Below are positions 7,332 to 16,059 of a DNA stretch of 64,000 nt, piece by piece. The first letter of the stretch is position 1; each line of letters begins with the position of its first letter. The stretch is from Hyphomonadaceae bacterium (GTDB lineage: Bacteria > Pseudomonadota > Alphaproteobacteria > Caulobacterales > Aquidulcibacteraceae): positions 1 to 64,000 of the forward strand of contig JAIELJ010000011.1 in NCBI GenBank assembly GCA_019753105.1, read 5' to 3'. Made by a program: the position numbers and the translations under genes. The notes under the pieces are model-generated. The model made no database searches. It worked only from the letters and a program-made list of their open reading frames with translations, and was not told the DNA's origin.

Positions 7332-8525
7332 ATGACAGGTGAGCGCAAACCAGCGCGGTGGCAGCCGTTCGCCATCAGCCTGCTCTTCTTCCTGCCCGTC
7401 ATTTCAGGCGTCGTGAACCGTCTGGCCGAACCGTCGCGCTGGTTTCGCGATTACAATGCGATGGCCTGCGGCGCGGAGAAATGGCAGCAAGGCGCGCCGA
7501 TCTATGATCGCGAACTCTCCTGCGAGGGCATCGATGCGATGCCCTTCGTTTATCACCCTTGGGTCGCGCAGGCGTTCGCTTGGCCGCTCGACATTCTGGG
7601 CCAGCAAAACTTGGTGCTCGCCTATGCGGGCGTCTATTTCGCCGCAATCGCCGCCATTCTCTGGCTGATCGTGGGCCGCTCGGCGCCAACGCCGCGTACG
7701 CGCCGCGCTTGGTTTGCGGGCTTTATGACCGGCAGCACGGTTGTGTGGGGCAACATCGCGATCATCGTGCACGCGCTGATCGGCGTCATCGCCATCGCGC
7801 TGAACAAGCGCCCGTCGCTGCTTGTCCTTGCAATCGCCTTCGCGGCGATCTTCAAGCCTGTGTTCCTGACTTTCGCTGCGATCTTCCTGGTCGCGCAGCT
7901 GCCGCTCTGGCGACGCCTCGGCTACGGGCTTGCGGCGATCGCGCTTGGCGCTGCGCCTACTGCGTATTTCGCACTCACTGGCGGCGAGATGGTCGAGCAA
8001 TGGCGCGAGCTGCTGGCTTACTGGGTCTATGTCGGCAAGCCGGGCGATTCTTATCTCGGCTGGCTCAACATGGTTGGCGTCTCGGGTGAAAGTGCTGCGG
8101 CAACGCTTGGCTATCTGGCGTTTGCCGGTGTCGCTGTGCTTGCAGCGATCATAATCGCCGAAGGGCTGAACATGCCCGCGGACGAACGCGCAGCACTTGG
8201 CGTCAGCATCGGCGTGCTGACCATTCCGCGCCTTATGTCTCACGACATGATGCTCTTGGGCCTGGGCTTTGCCGCAACGCTGACGGCAATCAGCGCAGCC
8301 AGCGAAGGCGCCGGCAAATGGTTCGGCCGCGCACTGCTTACAATCTGCGTTGTGGCGCTCGTCGGCAACATGGCCGATCTGGCGGACTGGACGACGCGCA
8401 TCTGCACGTTCCTGCTTGCAATCTATCTGGTCGCGGCGGCGGGCTGGGTGATGACGTCGCAGAAATTCGGCGCAGCCGCATTATTGCGCGCGCTCTGGAG
8501 TGGGCGCACAGCAGCGACGGCATGA
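7332..8525 (+). CDS. GT87-type (DUF2029) membrane glycosyltransferase
   Basis: A 397-residue polytopic protein with about nine or ten membrane helices. The N-terminal topology matches GT-C transferases of family GT87: a first helix, then a loop with the candidate catalytic acidic residue in SRWFRDYNAMACGAEKW near residue 40 and YDRELSC/YHPW further on. Such enzymes move a sugar, classically mannose, from a polyprenyl-phosphate carrier to acceptors on the outer face of the inner membrane. It starts 41 bases after the response regulator and its stop overlaps the kinase start by four bases, so it is an integral member of the two-component operon. Acceptor and donor are not visible. Confidence 0.75.
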   Translation: MTGERKPARWQPFAISLLFFLPVISGVVNRLAEPSRWFRDYNAMACGAEKWQQGAPIYDRELSCEGIDAMPFVYHPWVAQAFAWPLDILGQQNLVLAYAGVYFAAIAAILWLIVGRSAPTPRTRRAWFAGFMTGSTVVWGNIAIIVHALIGVIAIALNKRPSLLVLAIAFAAIFKPVFLTFAAIFLVAQLPLWRRLGYGLAAIALGAAPTAYFALTGGEMVEQWRELLAYWVYVGKPGDSYLGWLNMVGVSGESAAATLGYLAFAGVAVLAAIIIAEGLNMPADERAALGVSIGVLTIPRLMSHDMMLLGLGFAATLTAISAASEGAGKWFGRALLTICVVALVGNMADLADWTTRICTFLLAIYLVAAAGWVMTSQKFGAAALLRALWSGRTAATA

Positions 8526-9871
8526 AGAAGCGCTTCTTTCCCTTCCGCTTCCGGCTCCGCGATTACCTTCCGCGTGGCCTTTATTGGCGCACGGCCCTCA
8601 TCGTCATTGTGCCGGCAGCCCTGCTGCAGCTCATCATCACGCTCGTCTTCCTCGATGACCACTGGCGCTTCACATCAAAGCGCCTGAGCCAAGCGGTGGC
8701 GGCCGACATCACCTTGCTGGTGCAGATGTATGAGTCCGAGCCGACGCCGGACACGCTGGCGTTCGTGCAGCACATCGCCCGCACGCCGCTCAGGCTTGAA
8801 GTAGCCTTTGAACCGAACGCGCCGCTCGAGCGCCAAACCTGCGACCGCTCCAGCACTGATATCATCGACCAATACATCACCGAGCCGCTGAGATCCGAAT
8901 TCCGCCGCGAGATCTGGTACGATCCGAGTTGCCCCGGCGAGTTCGTCTATATGCGCGTACCGACGGAAGGCGGGGTATTTGCCATCCGCGCTGAACGTGA
9001 CCGTGCGCAAGCGCGCTCCGGCCCGCTCTTCGTCATGTGGATTCTGACAGCGACAGTGTTCTTCTGCCTGGTCTCCATCCTCTTCATCCGCAGCCAAGTG
9101 CGCCCGATCGAGAAACTTGCCGACGCGATGGAGCAGTTCGGGCGCGGCGACGACAGTGGCGGCCAGTTCCGCATCCGCGGCGCGCGCGAAGTACGCGGCG
9201 CCACGCGCGCCTTCTTCGACATGCGCGACCGCGTGAAGCGTCTCATTGATCAGCGCGCGCAATTGCTGGCGGGCGTCAGCCACGATCTGCGCACGCCGCT
9301 CACCCGCTTGAAGCTGCAACTGGCGCTGATGACGCCATCCAGCGAAATCGAGGACGCCAAGCGCGACCTGGCCGACATGGAAGAGACGCTCGATGAATAT
9401 CTGACATTTGCGAAAGGTTTGGGCGAGGAAGCGCCGCAGACCGTAGATATCGCCTCGATTGCATCGGAAGTTGTGGAAAACGTCGCCCGCTCAGGCGCTG
9501 ACATAGCGCTCGACCAATCGGGCGATGCGACGACGCCAGCGCGTCCGCGCGCCATCAAAAGATGTCTAGCTAACCTCATCGATAACGCCGCCGCGCATGG
9601 GGATAAGGTGCGCGTCACGGTACGGGGCGAAGAGAGCGCGGTTGTCATTGCGGTCGATGACAATGGCCCTGGAATCCCAGAGGAATTGTACGAAGACGCC
9701 TTCCGGCCCTTCTCCCGCCTCGATGCGACTCGGTCGCGAAACCAAAAAGGCGTGGGCCTCGGCCTTGCGATTGCGCGTGACGTGGCGCGCAGTCACGGCG
9801 GCGATATCGCTCTGAGCCAGAGTCCGCTTGGCGGCCTCCGTGCGTCGCTGCGCTTACCCCGTCCGGCATAA
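8522..9871 (+). CDS. EnvZ-type sensor histidine kinase
   Basis: A 449-residue inner-membrane sensor. A first membrane helix at about residues 20-42 is followed by a periplasmic domain of about 120 residues with two cysteines, a second helix near 165-190, a HAMP segment, and the phosphoacceptor box GVSHDLRTPLTRLKL near residue 258. The ATPase domain has the N box NLIDNAAAHG, G1 DNGPGIPE and G2 GVGLGLAIARDVARSHGG. The start is the ATG that overlaps the preceding TGA, in a frame that stays open further upstream within the glycosyltransferase gene. The partner is the OmpR-type regulator at 6583. The cue is unknown. Confidence 0.9.
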   Translation: MKKRFFPFRFRLRDYLPRGLYWRTALIVIVPAALLQLIITLVFLDDHWRFTSKRLSQAVAADITLLVQMYESEPTPDTLAFVQHIARTPLRLEVAFEPNAPLERQTCDRSSTDIIDQYITEPLRSEFRREIWYDPSCPGEFVYMRVPTEGGVFAIRAERDRAQARSGPLFVMWILTATVFFCLVSILFIRSQVRPIEKLADAMEQFGRGDDSGGQFRIRGAREVRGATRAFFDMRDRVKRLIDQRAQLLAGVSHDLRTPLTRLKLQLALMTPSSEIEDAKRDLADMEETLDEYLTFAKGLGEEAPQTVDIASIASEVVENVARSGADIALDQSGDATTPARPRAIKRCLANLIDNAAAHGDKVRVTVRGEESAVVIAVDDNGPGIPEELYEDAFRPFSRLDATRSRNQKGVGLGLAIARDVARSHGGDIALSQSPLGGLRASLRLPRPA

Positions 9872-9932
9872 GTCAAGCCGCTTCCAAAGTGACAAAACTG
9901 GAATATGGTCCGGCACGAACGGGCGGACCTGC

Positions 9933-11294
9933 ATGGCGGACAGCGGCGACATCTCACCTCGCGCACGGATTTGTATCGACTTCGGTACGGCATTGTCGAA
10001 GGCGTCGATCTGCCTCGACCCGATGCTGCCACTCGAAGTCGGCGTAAAGCCGTTGCCGATTGGCGCAATCTCCGGTGCGGAGCATCCGTTGCTCACGCCG
10101 TCAGTGCTCTATGTCGATCAAGGCCGATTGTTCTTCGGGCCGACAGCGTTCGAACATGCACGCCGCGGCGTTGAAGATGCGCGCGATCCGCTGCTCTCGT
10201 TCAAGACGGTTCTCGGCGCGCGCAATCTCGAAGAGGCGCTGCAATCGAAGCTGCGCCCTTCCGTCGATCCGACGGGCACATTCTCGCAGCGCGATGCGCT
10301 GGCGCTTTATCTCGCTTACCTCGATCAGCTGATCCGCGAGGCGATCGATCTGGCGCCGAATATTCCGAACGCTGCGATCTATGCGCGCCGCCGCTACACG
10401 AGCCCAGTCTGGCGGCCAGGCAGCGGCGTTGAGCGCATCTTCGAAGGCATCTTCAATGAAGGTGCGGCGATCTCACAAAAGCTTGGCACGCTGCTGCTTG
10501 GACCTGCTGGCATCTCGATCGCACAATGCCGCGATGCGCTGGATAAAGCGCGCGCCAATCCCGGCGACGGCATGCTGGAGACCGGCGTGTTCGAACCGCA
10601 CGCAGCGGCTGCCTGCGCACTGGCGTTCTCGAACGAGCCGACGAATTTCGTCATGGTCTTCGACATGGGCGCCGGCACGACCGACATCGCCGCGTTCGAG
10701 TTCGACGATCGCATCGATCCGCCCACGCTCTCGGAAATCAACGACGCGCGCCAATGCAGCGCGCTCGCCGGCGACGAGATCGATCGCATCCTGATCGACC
10801 TTCTGCTGCGCAAGTCGGGCCTCGAAAAAGGCAAGGACGAAGAAGTCCGCACCGCGCGCATCGCACGCCTTGTCGGCCGTGAGCTGAAGCGCGACCTGCT
10901 GCGCGAAGGCAAATGCCAGCTCAAAACCGGCTGGCGCACGATTTCCGTGCGCGCCAGCGACATGATGGAAGATGAGCGCTTCCGCGCCTATCTCGGCGCG
11001 CTCGCAGGCGGCATCGCCAAGAGCTTGCAGGCGGTGGTCGTCCGCGCCGAAGCCCGCAATGAGCGGCTGATCGATGTCGTGCTCGCCGGTGGCGGCGCGC
11101 ACCTCTCCTTCATACCGGCGCTGGTGCAGCGCGCGGCGTCGACGCTGAACACCAATGTGCAATTGCGCATCGGCCAGCTCTCGCCGCTCAACCCGCTCTA
11201 CATGGGCATCGACGCCTCGCTCGCGCCCGTCTTCCCACAGATCGCCATGTCTGTCGGCGGCGCTCTGGTCGAGATGATGCCGGCGCGGGCCTAA
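9933..11294 (+). CDS. Hsp70-like actin-fold ATPase
   Basis: A 453-residue protein of the Hsp70/actin ATPase superfamily. Phosphate-1 motif [14 protein letters not shown] lies at about residues 12-25, phosphate-2 [17 protein letters not shown] near 240, and the adenosine-binding [13 protein letters not shown] near 385. After the nucleotide-binding domain only a short tail remains, so the substrate-binding domain and lid of DnaK are absent. Similar stand-alone Hsp70-like proteins are annotated as molecular chaperones, but clients are unknown. ATG 9933 is chosen because it precedes the fold directly; the open frame upstream is arginine-rich shadow. It follows the kinase by 61 bases and overlaps the convergent oxygenase by four. 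Confidence 0.82.
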   Translation: MADSGDISPRARICIDFGTALSKASICLDPMLPLEVGVKPLPIGAISGAEHPLLTPSVLYVDQGRLFFGPTAFEHARRGVEDARDPLLSFKTVLGARNLEEALQSKLRPSVDPTGTFSQRDALALYLAYLDQLIREAIDLAPNIPNAAIYARRRYTSPVWRPGSGVERIFEGIFNEGAAISQKLGTLLLGPAGISIAQCRDALDKARANPGDGMLETGVFEPHAAAACALAFSNEPTNFVMVFDMGAGTTDIAAFEFDDRIDPPTLSEINDARQCSALAGDEIDRILIDLLLRKSGLEKGKDEEVRTARIARLVGRELKRDLLREGKCQLKTGWRTISVRASDMMEDERFRAYLGALAGGIAKSLQAVVVRAEARNERLIDVVLAGGGAHLSFIPALVQRAASTLNTNVQLRIGQLSPLNPLYMGIDASLAPVFPQIAMSVGGALVEMMPARA

Positions 11295-12277
11295 CCCACG
11301 TCGCGCGCGAGTTCAGGAAACACCTTCGAGACTTTGCCGATGAGGTAGTCGCCGTACGTGCCACTCCATGCGTGCACGTTGGCGCGATCCCATCGCTGGG
11401 CGCTGTCGTCGCTGGCGCTGACGTTCGGCAGCGGCACAATCTCAGCGTCGAACGCTGGATCGAAAAAGAACGGAAACGAGAGCCGGCTCTTGCCGCTGAC
11501 ATTCTTCACGCGATGCGGCGTCGATTTGTAGAAACCGCCTGTCAGCCGATCGAGCATGTCGCCGATGTTGCAGACGAGAGCGCCCGGAATCGGCGGCGCG
11601 TCGATCCAGCCGCGCGGCGTGCGTACGGCCAAGCCGCCGTTCTCATCTTGTGCGAGCAAGGTGAGCAAGCCGTAGTCGGTATGCTCGCCAACGCCCCAAC
11701 TCTCATCGCGCACCGGCGCTGCGGGATATTCGAAGATGCGGAAGAGCAAAGTTGGGTTCGCGGTGTAGGTACGGCGGAAGTATTGCGCATCGAGCCCTAA
11801 GCTCAGCGCCACGCCTTCCATGATCGCGTGCGCGCTGCGCGTCGCTTCATCCATGAAGCGCAACACGAGCGGCCTCAGCTCCGGCGTAGCATCAGGAAAG
11901 AGATTGCGCCCATGCAGCGGCCAACCTGCGCGCACGCGCGCGTCATCGTCGCTGAGTTCTTCGCCGAAGTAGAGTCCCTGCTTCAGATCCGGCTTGCCCG
12001 ACGTGAGTTCGCCACCAACGGGAAAGAAGCCGCGCCACGCGCGTCCGCCCTTCTCCATCGCAATGCGCATCTTCTCATCTTCCGGCAACGCAAAGAAGCG
12101 ACGGCTCGCGGCATCAAGATCGCGCAGCGTGTCGGCGCCAATGGCGTGTCCAGTCACATAGAAGAAACCGAGTTCCCTGCACGCAGCGCCGATCTCGGCC
12201 GCGACTTCATCAGGTGCACGCTCGTCATCGCCGAGGAGCGGCGCGACATTGATGATCGGCAATCTTTCGTCACGCAT
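11291..12277 (-). CDS. Isopenicillin-N-synthase-like Fe(II)/2-oxoglutarate oxygenase
   Basis: A 328-residue dioxygenase of the IPNS/2OG-Fe(II) group. The N-terminal DIOX_N part includes [17 protein letters not shown]. The iron triad is His and Asp in [12 protein letters not shown] near residue 200 and His in STPHRVKN near residue 258; the 2-oxoglutarate carboxylate should pair with Arg in SRLSFPFFF near residue 268. Members hydroxylate or desaturate small molecules; the substrate here cannot be inferred. It is divergent from a TauD-type oxygenase 123 bases away, an unusual pairing of two different 2OG oxygenase subfamilies. Confidence 0.88.
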   Translation of the reverse strand: MRDERLPIINVAPLLGDDERAPDEVAAEIGAACRELGFFYVTGHAIGADTLRDLDAASRRFFALPEDEKMRIAMEKGGRAWRGFFPVGGELTSGKPDLKQGLYFGEELSDDDARVRAGWPLHGRNLFPDATPELRPLVLRFMDEATRSAHAIMEGVALSLGLDAQYFRRTYTANPTLLFRIFEYPAAPVRDESWGVGEHTDYGLLTLLAQDENGGLAVRTPRGWIDAPPIPGALVCNIGDMLDRLTGGFYKSTPHRVKNVSGKSRLSFPFFFDPAFDAEIVPLPNVSASDDSAQRWDRANVHAWSGTYGDYLIGKVSKVFPELARDVG

Positions 12278-12356
12278 CTGTCTTGCTTCGCTCCAGGCGC
12301 CCGCATCGCCGCCGAAGCTATCCGTATGCGGTTAGCCTCAAGGCTTGGCGCTGTGG

Positions 12357-12375
12357 AAATCATCCTACATGATTT
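12357..12375. promoter_or_regulatory. Inverted repeat upstream of the TauD-like gene
   Basis: AAATCAT-CCTAC-ATGATTT is an exact 7-base inverted repeat with a 5-base centre, AT-rich in a GC-rich surrounding. It ends 25 bases before the TauD-type start codon in the divergent gap, a typical operator position. No regulator gene lies beside it, so the binding protein is unknown. Confidence 0.45.
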
Positions 12376-12400
12376 TGAAGAGCCAACGAGAGGGACGGCA

Positions 12401-13288
12401 ATGGACGGAGCGGTTGCACAGACTCTCACTGATGGGGATGCGCTACTCAGCATCGCGCCCAACGGGCCGTTGCTGGGCGCAGAGGTTTCCGGCGTTGATC
12501 TACGCCAGCCGCTGGATGACGCGACGGTCGCTGCAATCCGGGCGGCTCTGCTGAAGTATAAGGTCTTGTTCTTCCGCGATCAGGACGTGAGCTACGAAGA
12601 TCACGTTCGCTTCGGACGCTATTTTGGCCAACTCGAAGGCCATCCGGTCACCAAGCACGTGCCTGGCTTCCCGGAAATCCTCTTCATCGAAGCCGCCGAC
12701 GGCATGAAGGTGACGAAGGAAGTTCTGCCGATCGCAAGGCCAGCCAACAAATGGCACACCGATGTCACCTTCCGCGAAATCCCTTCAATGGGTGGGATTT
12801 TGCGCATGCGGACCATGCCGCCCTTCGGCGGCGACACTATTTTCGCCGATACTGCGGCGATCTATTCCGATCTACCGCCGGACGTGAAAGCCAAGATCGA
12901 TCCGCTCGACGCAGAGCACGACATCATCCAGTCCTATGGCTGGCGCGTTTCGCCGGAAAAGGCCGCACAGTTGCGCGCCGATTTTCCGCTGATGGTCCAC
13001 CCAGTGGTGCGCCGCCACCCTGAGACCGGTGAAAAGCATCTCTTCGTCAATCACGTCTTCACGTCGCGCATTCTTGGTTTGCCGGACGCCGAGGCGAAAG
13101 ATCTGCTCGCTTATCTCCTCGATCGTGTGAAGGCGCCCGAGTACCAGGTGCGCTTCCGCTGGAGCGAAAACGCCATCGCCTTCTGGGACAATCGCGCGAC
13201 GCAGCATTACGGCGTCCTCGATTGCTTTCCGCATGAACGTGTCGTTGAACGCGTGACTGTGATGGATGTGTCACGACCGAGCCGTTGA
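12401..13288 (+). CDS. TauD/TfdA family dioxygenase
   Basis: A 295-residue Fe(II)/2-oxoglutarate dioxygenase. The N-terminal signature GAEVSGVDLRQPLDD leads to YKVLFFRDQ; the iron ligands are His and Asp in NKWHTDVTF near residue 118 and His in RATQHYGVLD near residue 268, and the 2-oxoglutarate-binding Arg is in the following HERVVERVT. The family attacks sulfonates such as taurine, phenoxyacetates, alkyl sulfates and other acids; no sulfonate transporter is nearby, so taurine is not favoured. ATG 12401 with AGGGA 6 bases upstream is preferred to the long upstream open frame, which is antisense to the other oxygenase. Confidence 0.88.
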   Translation: MDGAVAQTLTDGDALLSIAPNGPLLGAEVSGVDLRQPLDDATVAAIRAALLKYKVLFFRDQDVSYEDHVRFGRYFGQLEGHPVTKHVPGFPEILFIEAADGMKVTKEVLPIARPANKWHTDVTFREIPSMGGILRMRTMPPFGGDTIFADTAAIYSDLPPDVKAKIDPLDAEHDIIQSYGWRVSPEKAAQLRADFPLMVHPVVRRHPETGEKHLFVNHVFTSRILGLPDAEAKDLLAYLLDRVKAPEYQVRFRWSENAIAFWDNRATQHYGVLDCFPHERVVERVTVMDVSRPSR

Positions 13289-13312
13289 CCGGTTGCGCGC
13301 GAGAACGCGCGC

Positions 13313-13376
13313 GCGGGCCGGGCTTAAAGCGTGTGGCTACCTATCCCTCGCCGTAATCACGCAGAGCCCGGCCCGC
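13313..13376 (+). other. Structured intergenic element with nested stems
   Basis: GCGGGCCGGGCT (13313-13324) pairs exactly with AGCCCGGCCCGC (13365-13376). Inside it GCGTG and CACGC can pair, leaving a loop of about 24 bases, and a further stem CCTCAC/GTGAGG follows directly. The element lies 24 bases after the TauD-type stop and 74 bases before the RimK-type start. No T-run follows the main stem, so it is not a standard intrinsic terminator; it could be a terminator-like 3' structure, a leader element or a small RNA. Confidence 0.4.
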
Positions 13377-13450
13377 CTCACTTTGAACGCGGTGAGGAAC
13401 CACATTGATCACGCCTGCGTTACCGTCCGAATGCCCGGTGGGAGCCTGAC

Positions 13451-14503
13451 ATGCGTTGCTGGCTGTTCTTCAATCGTGATGTCGCCGAAGGCGTGCCCGA
13501 GGCGCACGAAGTTATACGCTTCGCCGAAGCCGCCAAGGCGCTCGATATAGAGTTGCATGTGCTCAAGCCGAGCGAGTTCGATCTTGTCGTTGATTCCGCT
13601 CACGGCTGGTCTGCGATTTATCAGGGCAAAGAGCTCAAGAAGCCTGACCTGATCATTCCCCGCTGCGGCAGTGAGACGACATATTTCACGCTCGCGGTTC
13701 TGCGTCACTTCGAGCGCCAGGGCGTTGCGATCGCCAACAGCCCAGCGGCGATCGAGTCCGTCGCCGACAAGCTCCATACGCTTCAGGTTCTCGCTGGCGC
13801 GAAACTGCCAGTGCCGAAAACCATTCTCGGCAAATTTCCGATCGACGTCGATCTGGTTGAGCGCGAACTTGGCTTTCCTGTCGTCGTGAAGAAGCTGCGC
13901 GGTACGCGCGGCGCAGGCGTCGTGCTCGCGGAGAACCGCAACCAGTTCGACGATCTCGCCAACCTGCTCGATGGCACAACATCTGGCTCGGACTTCCTCT
14001 TCCAGCAATACATCAAAGCCAGCCACGGCCGCGACGTGCGCGTACTGGTGATCGACGGGCGCGCCGTCGCTGCGATGGAGCGCCAAGCCACGGATGGCGG
14101 GTTCAAGTCGAACATCTCGCTCGGCGGCAGCGCCAAACCATTCAAACTGACGAAGCCGATGGCCGATCTCGCCATCAATGTCGCGCGCGAACTCAATCTT
14201 GAAATCGCCGGTATCGACATCCTGTTCGACAAGGACGGCTACCGTATCTGCGAAGCCAACTCGGCGCCTGGCTTCCAAGGCCTGGAGCGCGCGTGCGCGA
14301 TCAACGTTCCGGAGTTGGTCTTCCTGGCGATGGGCAAGAAATTTGGCATTCCCGTGCGCCATTCGGATCGCTGGGAACAAGCGATCGAGAAGGCTGCGAA
14401 AGCGGTGCTGAAGCCGGTGCGGCCGCCGAAGCTCGAAGTGCTCGTCGAGTCCTTGCCGCTAACGCCTAGTCAAGCGCGGCGACCGCGCCGGAAGCCGGCC
14501 TAA
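13451..14503 (+). CDS. RimK-type ATP-grasp alpha-L-glutamate ligase
   Basis: A 350-residue ATP-grasp ligase. The N-terminal part ends with LIIPRCGSETTYF, and the ATP-grasp core shows the nucleotide-contact segment FPVVVKKLRGTRGAGVVL near residues 145-162, FLFQQYIKASHGRDVRVLVIDGR near 184-206 and the metal-binding ICEANSAPGFQGLE near 266. RimK relatives add amino acids such as glutamate to a peptide or small-molecule carboxylate. The tail beyond residue 325 is basic and proline-rich, not a known domain. ATG 13451 has GGGAG 7 bases upstream. It overlaps convergent sthA by four bases. The substrate (ribosomal protein S6, a coenzyme or a peptide) is not decidable here. Confidence 0.82.
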   Translation: MRCWLFFNRDVAEGVPEAHEVIRFAEAAKALDIELHVLKPSEFDLVVDSAHGWSAIYQGKELKKPDLIIPRCGSETTYFTLAVLRHFERQGVAIANSPAAIESVADKLHTLQVLAGAKLPVPKTILGKFPIDVDLVERELGFPVVVKKLRGTRGAGVVLAENRNQFDDLANLLDGTTSGSDFLFQQYIKASHGRDVRVLVIDGRAVAAMERQATDGGFKSNISLGGSAKPFKLTKPMADLAINVARELNLEIAGIDILFDKDGYRICEANSAPGFQGLERACAINVPELVFLAMGKKFGIPVRHSDRWEQAIEKAAKAVLKPVRPPKLEVLVESLPLTPSQARRPRRKPA

Positions 14504-15963
14504 ACGCGCGCAATCTTTTTGGCGGCGAGTTCGGCAATATCCTGCAAGTCGTGGACGGCAGGACGCTCGCGGGCGGGCATGCGATTGAACGCGTCGAGCG
14601 CCGCAATCTTGTAAGCTTCGGCGAGCGTTGGATAGTTGAACGTGTTCTCGACGAAATAGTCCAACCCGCCGCCGAGATTGAGCACGGCTTGGCCAATGTG
14701 GATCAGCTCCGTTGCGCCCTCGCCAACGATGTGGACGCCCAGCAGGCGGCGCGTATCGAGCGCAAAGATCATTTTCATGAAGCCTGAGTTCAGCCCCATA
14801 ATGTGACCGCGCGAGGTTTCGCGGAAACGCGCAATGCCCGTCTCGTATGGAATGCGCTTCTCGCGGACCTGCTCTTCCGTCATCCCGATCGTGGAGATTT
14901 CCGGCACGGAATAGATGCCGTACGGAAAAAACTCGGGCGGCGCGTGCGCGGTCTCACCGAAAGCGTGGCACGCTGCGATGCGCCCTTGCTCCATCGAGGT
15001 TGAAGCCAAACTCGGAAAGCCGATCACATCGCCGACCGCGTAAATGTTCGGCACGCTGGTGCGGAAGCTGCCCTTATCGACATTGATGCGCCCGCGCTCA
15101 TCAGCAGCGAGTCCCGCCGCAGCGAGATTGAGCGACGCCGTCGCGCCGCCGCGGCCCGCCGCGAACAGCACCATTTCGGCGACAACCTGACGCTGATCTT
15201 CCAGCTGCACCAAACAACGATCCGCCGCGAGCTTCTCTACGCTCACGGCCTTGCTTCTAAAGCGAAGGCTGACGCCGCGATCGCGTAGATCGTGAACGAA
15301 CTCGTCCACCAATTCGCGATCGACAAAGCCCAGCAAGCTATCGCCCGGCTCGATCACCGTGACCTTCACGTCCAAAGCCGAGAAAATCGTGGCGTACTCA
15401 ATGCCGATAACGCTCGCGCCGATCACGACAAGCGAGCGCGGCAGCCGCTTCAGATCCAATATCTCGTCGGCGTCGACGATGCTCTCGCCGTCGAACGGAA
15501 TGTGCGCCGGACGGTGCGGATGCGTGCCGACCGCGAGGATGATGCGGTCGCCGTGATAGTGCCGCACCTCGCCCGTCTCGCTCGTGACTTCGATCGCGTT
15601 CGCGCCCAAGAAACGCGCCGCACCGGCGGCGCACGTCACGTTGTTGCGCGCGAACTGATGCTCCAGCACCTCGACCTCGTGATCGAGCGTGATGTGCAAA
15701 CGGCGGCGCAAGTCTTCCGCGGTGATGTTTTCCTTGTTGCGGTGCGCGCGTCCGTAGAAGCCGCGTTCGCGCCAACCGGAAAGATTGAGCACGGTCTCGC
15801 GCAGAGTCTTGGATGGGATCGTTCCGGTGTGCACACAAACGCCGCCAACGCGCCGCCCGCGCTCGATCACGAGCACGCTGCGGCGCAACTTCGCCGCTTG
15901 CACCGCCGCACGCCGGCCGGCGGGGCCTGAACCAATGACGATCAGGTCGTAATGCTGCGCCAT
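14500..15963 (-). CDS. sthA: Soluble pyridine nucleotide transhydrogenase
   Basis: A 487-residue flavoprotein that exchanges hydride between NADPH and NAD+. The FAD site VIGSGPAGRRAAVQAA is at the N-terminus, the NAD(P) site VVIGASVIGIEYATIFSALDV near residue 175, a second FAD motif YAVGDVIGFPSLAS near 310, and the dimerisation domain runs to the end. The region matching the disulfide of lipoamide dehydrogenases reads GGVCVHTGTIPSKTLRE: only one of the two redox cysteines remains, which is the diagnostic state of SthA. It is monocistronic and convergent with the RimK-type gene. It likely balances NADPH and NADH pools. Confidence 0.92.
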   Translation of the reverse strand: MAQHYDLIVIGSGPAGRRAAVQAAKLRRSVLVIERGRRVGGVCVHTGTIPSKTLRETVLNLSGWRERGFYGRAHRNKENITAEDLRRRLHITLDHEVEVLEHQFARNNVTCAAGAARFLGANAIEVTSETGEVRHYHGDRIILAVGTHPHRPAHIPFDGESIVDADEILDLKRLPRSLVVIGASVIGIEYATIFSALDVKVTVIEPGDSLLGFVDRELVDEFVHDLRDRGVSLRFRSKAVSVEKLAADRCLVQLEDQRQVVAEMVLFAAGRGGATASLNLAAAGLAADERGRINVDKGSFRTSVPNIYAVGDVIGFPSLASTSMEQGRIAACHAFGETAHAPPEFFPYGIYSVPEISTIGMTEEQVREKRIPYETGIARFRETSRGHIMGLNSGFMKMIFALDTRRLLGVHIVGEGATELIHIGQAVLNLGGGLDYFVENTFNYPTLAEAYKIAALDAFNRMPARERPAVHDLQDIAELAAKKIARV

Positions 15964-16059
15964 GGTGGCGAGGCTTGGCGTGCATCGGTTAAGAAAACGA
16001 ACAAGGATTGTCGGGAGCGGACGGCGTGGCTCGTCCTTGGATCAGCTAAGGAGAACACC

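Noticed and set aside
13409-14380. 323-codon minus-strand frame across the RimK-type gene
   Set aside because: Shadow frame in a high-GC gene; the plus-strand ATP-grasp motifs decide.
14500-15963. Lipoamide dehydrogenase or glutathione reductase
   Set aside because: One of the two active-site Cys residues is replaced (VCVHTGTIP), which fits SthA.
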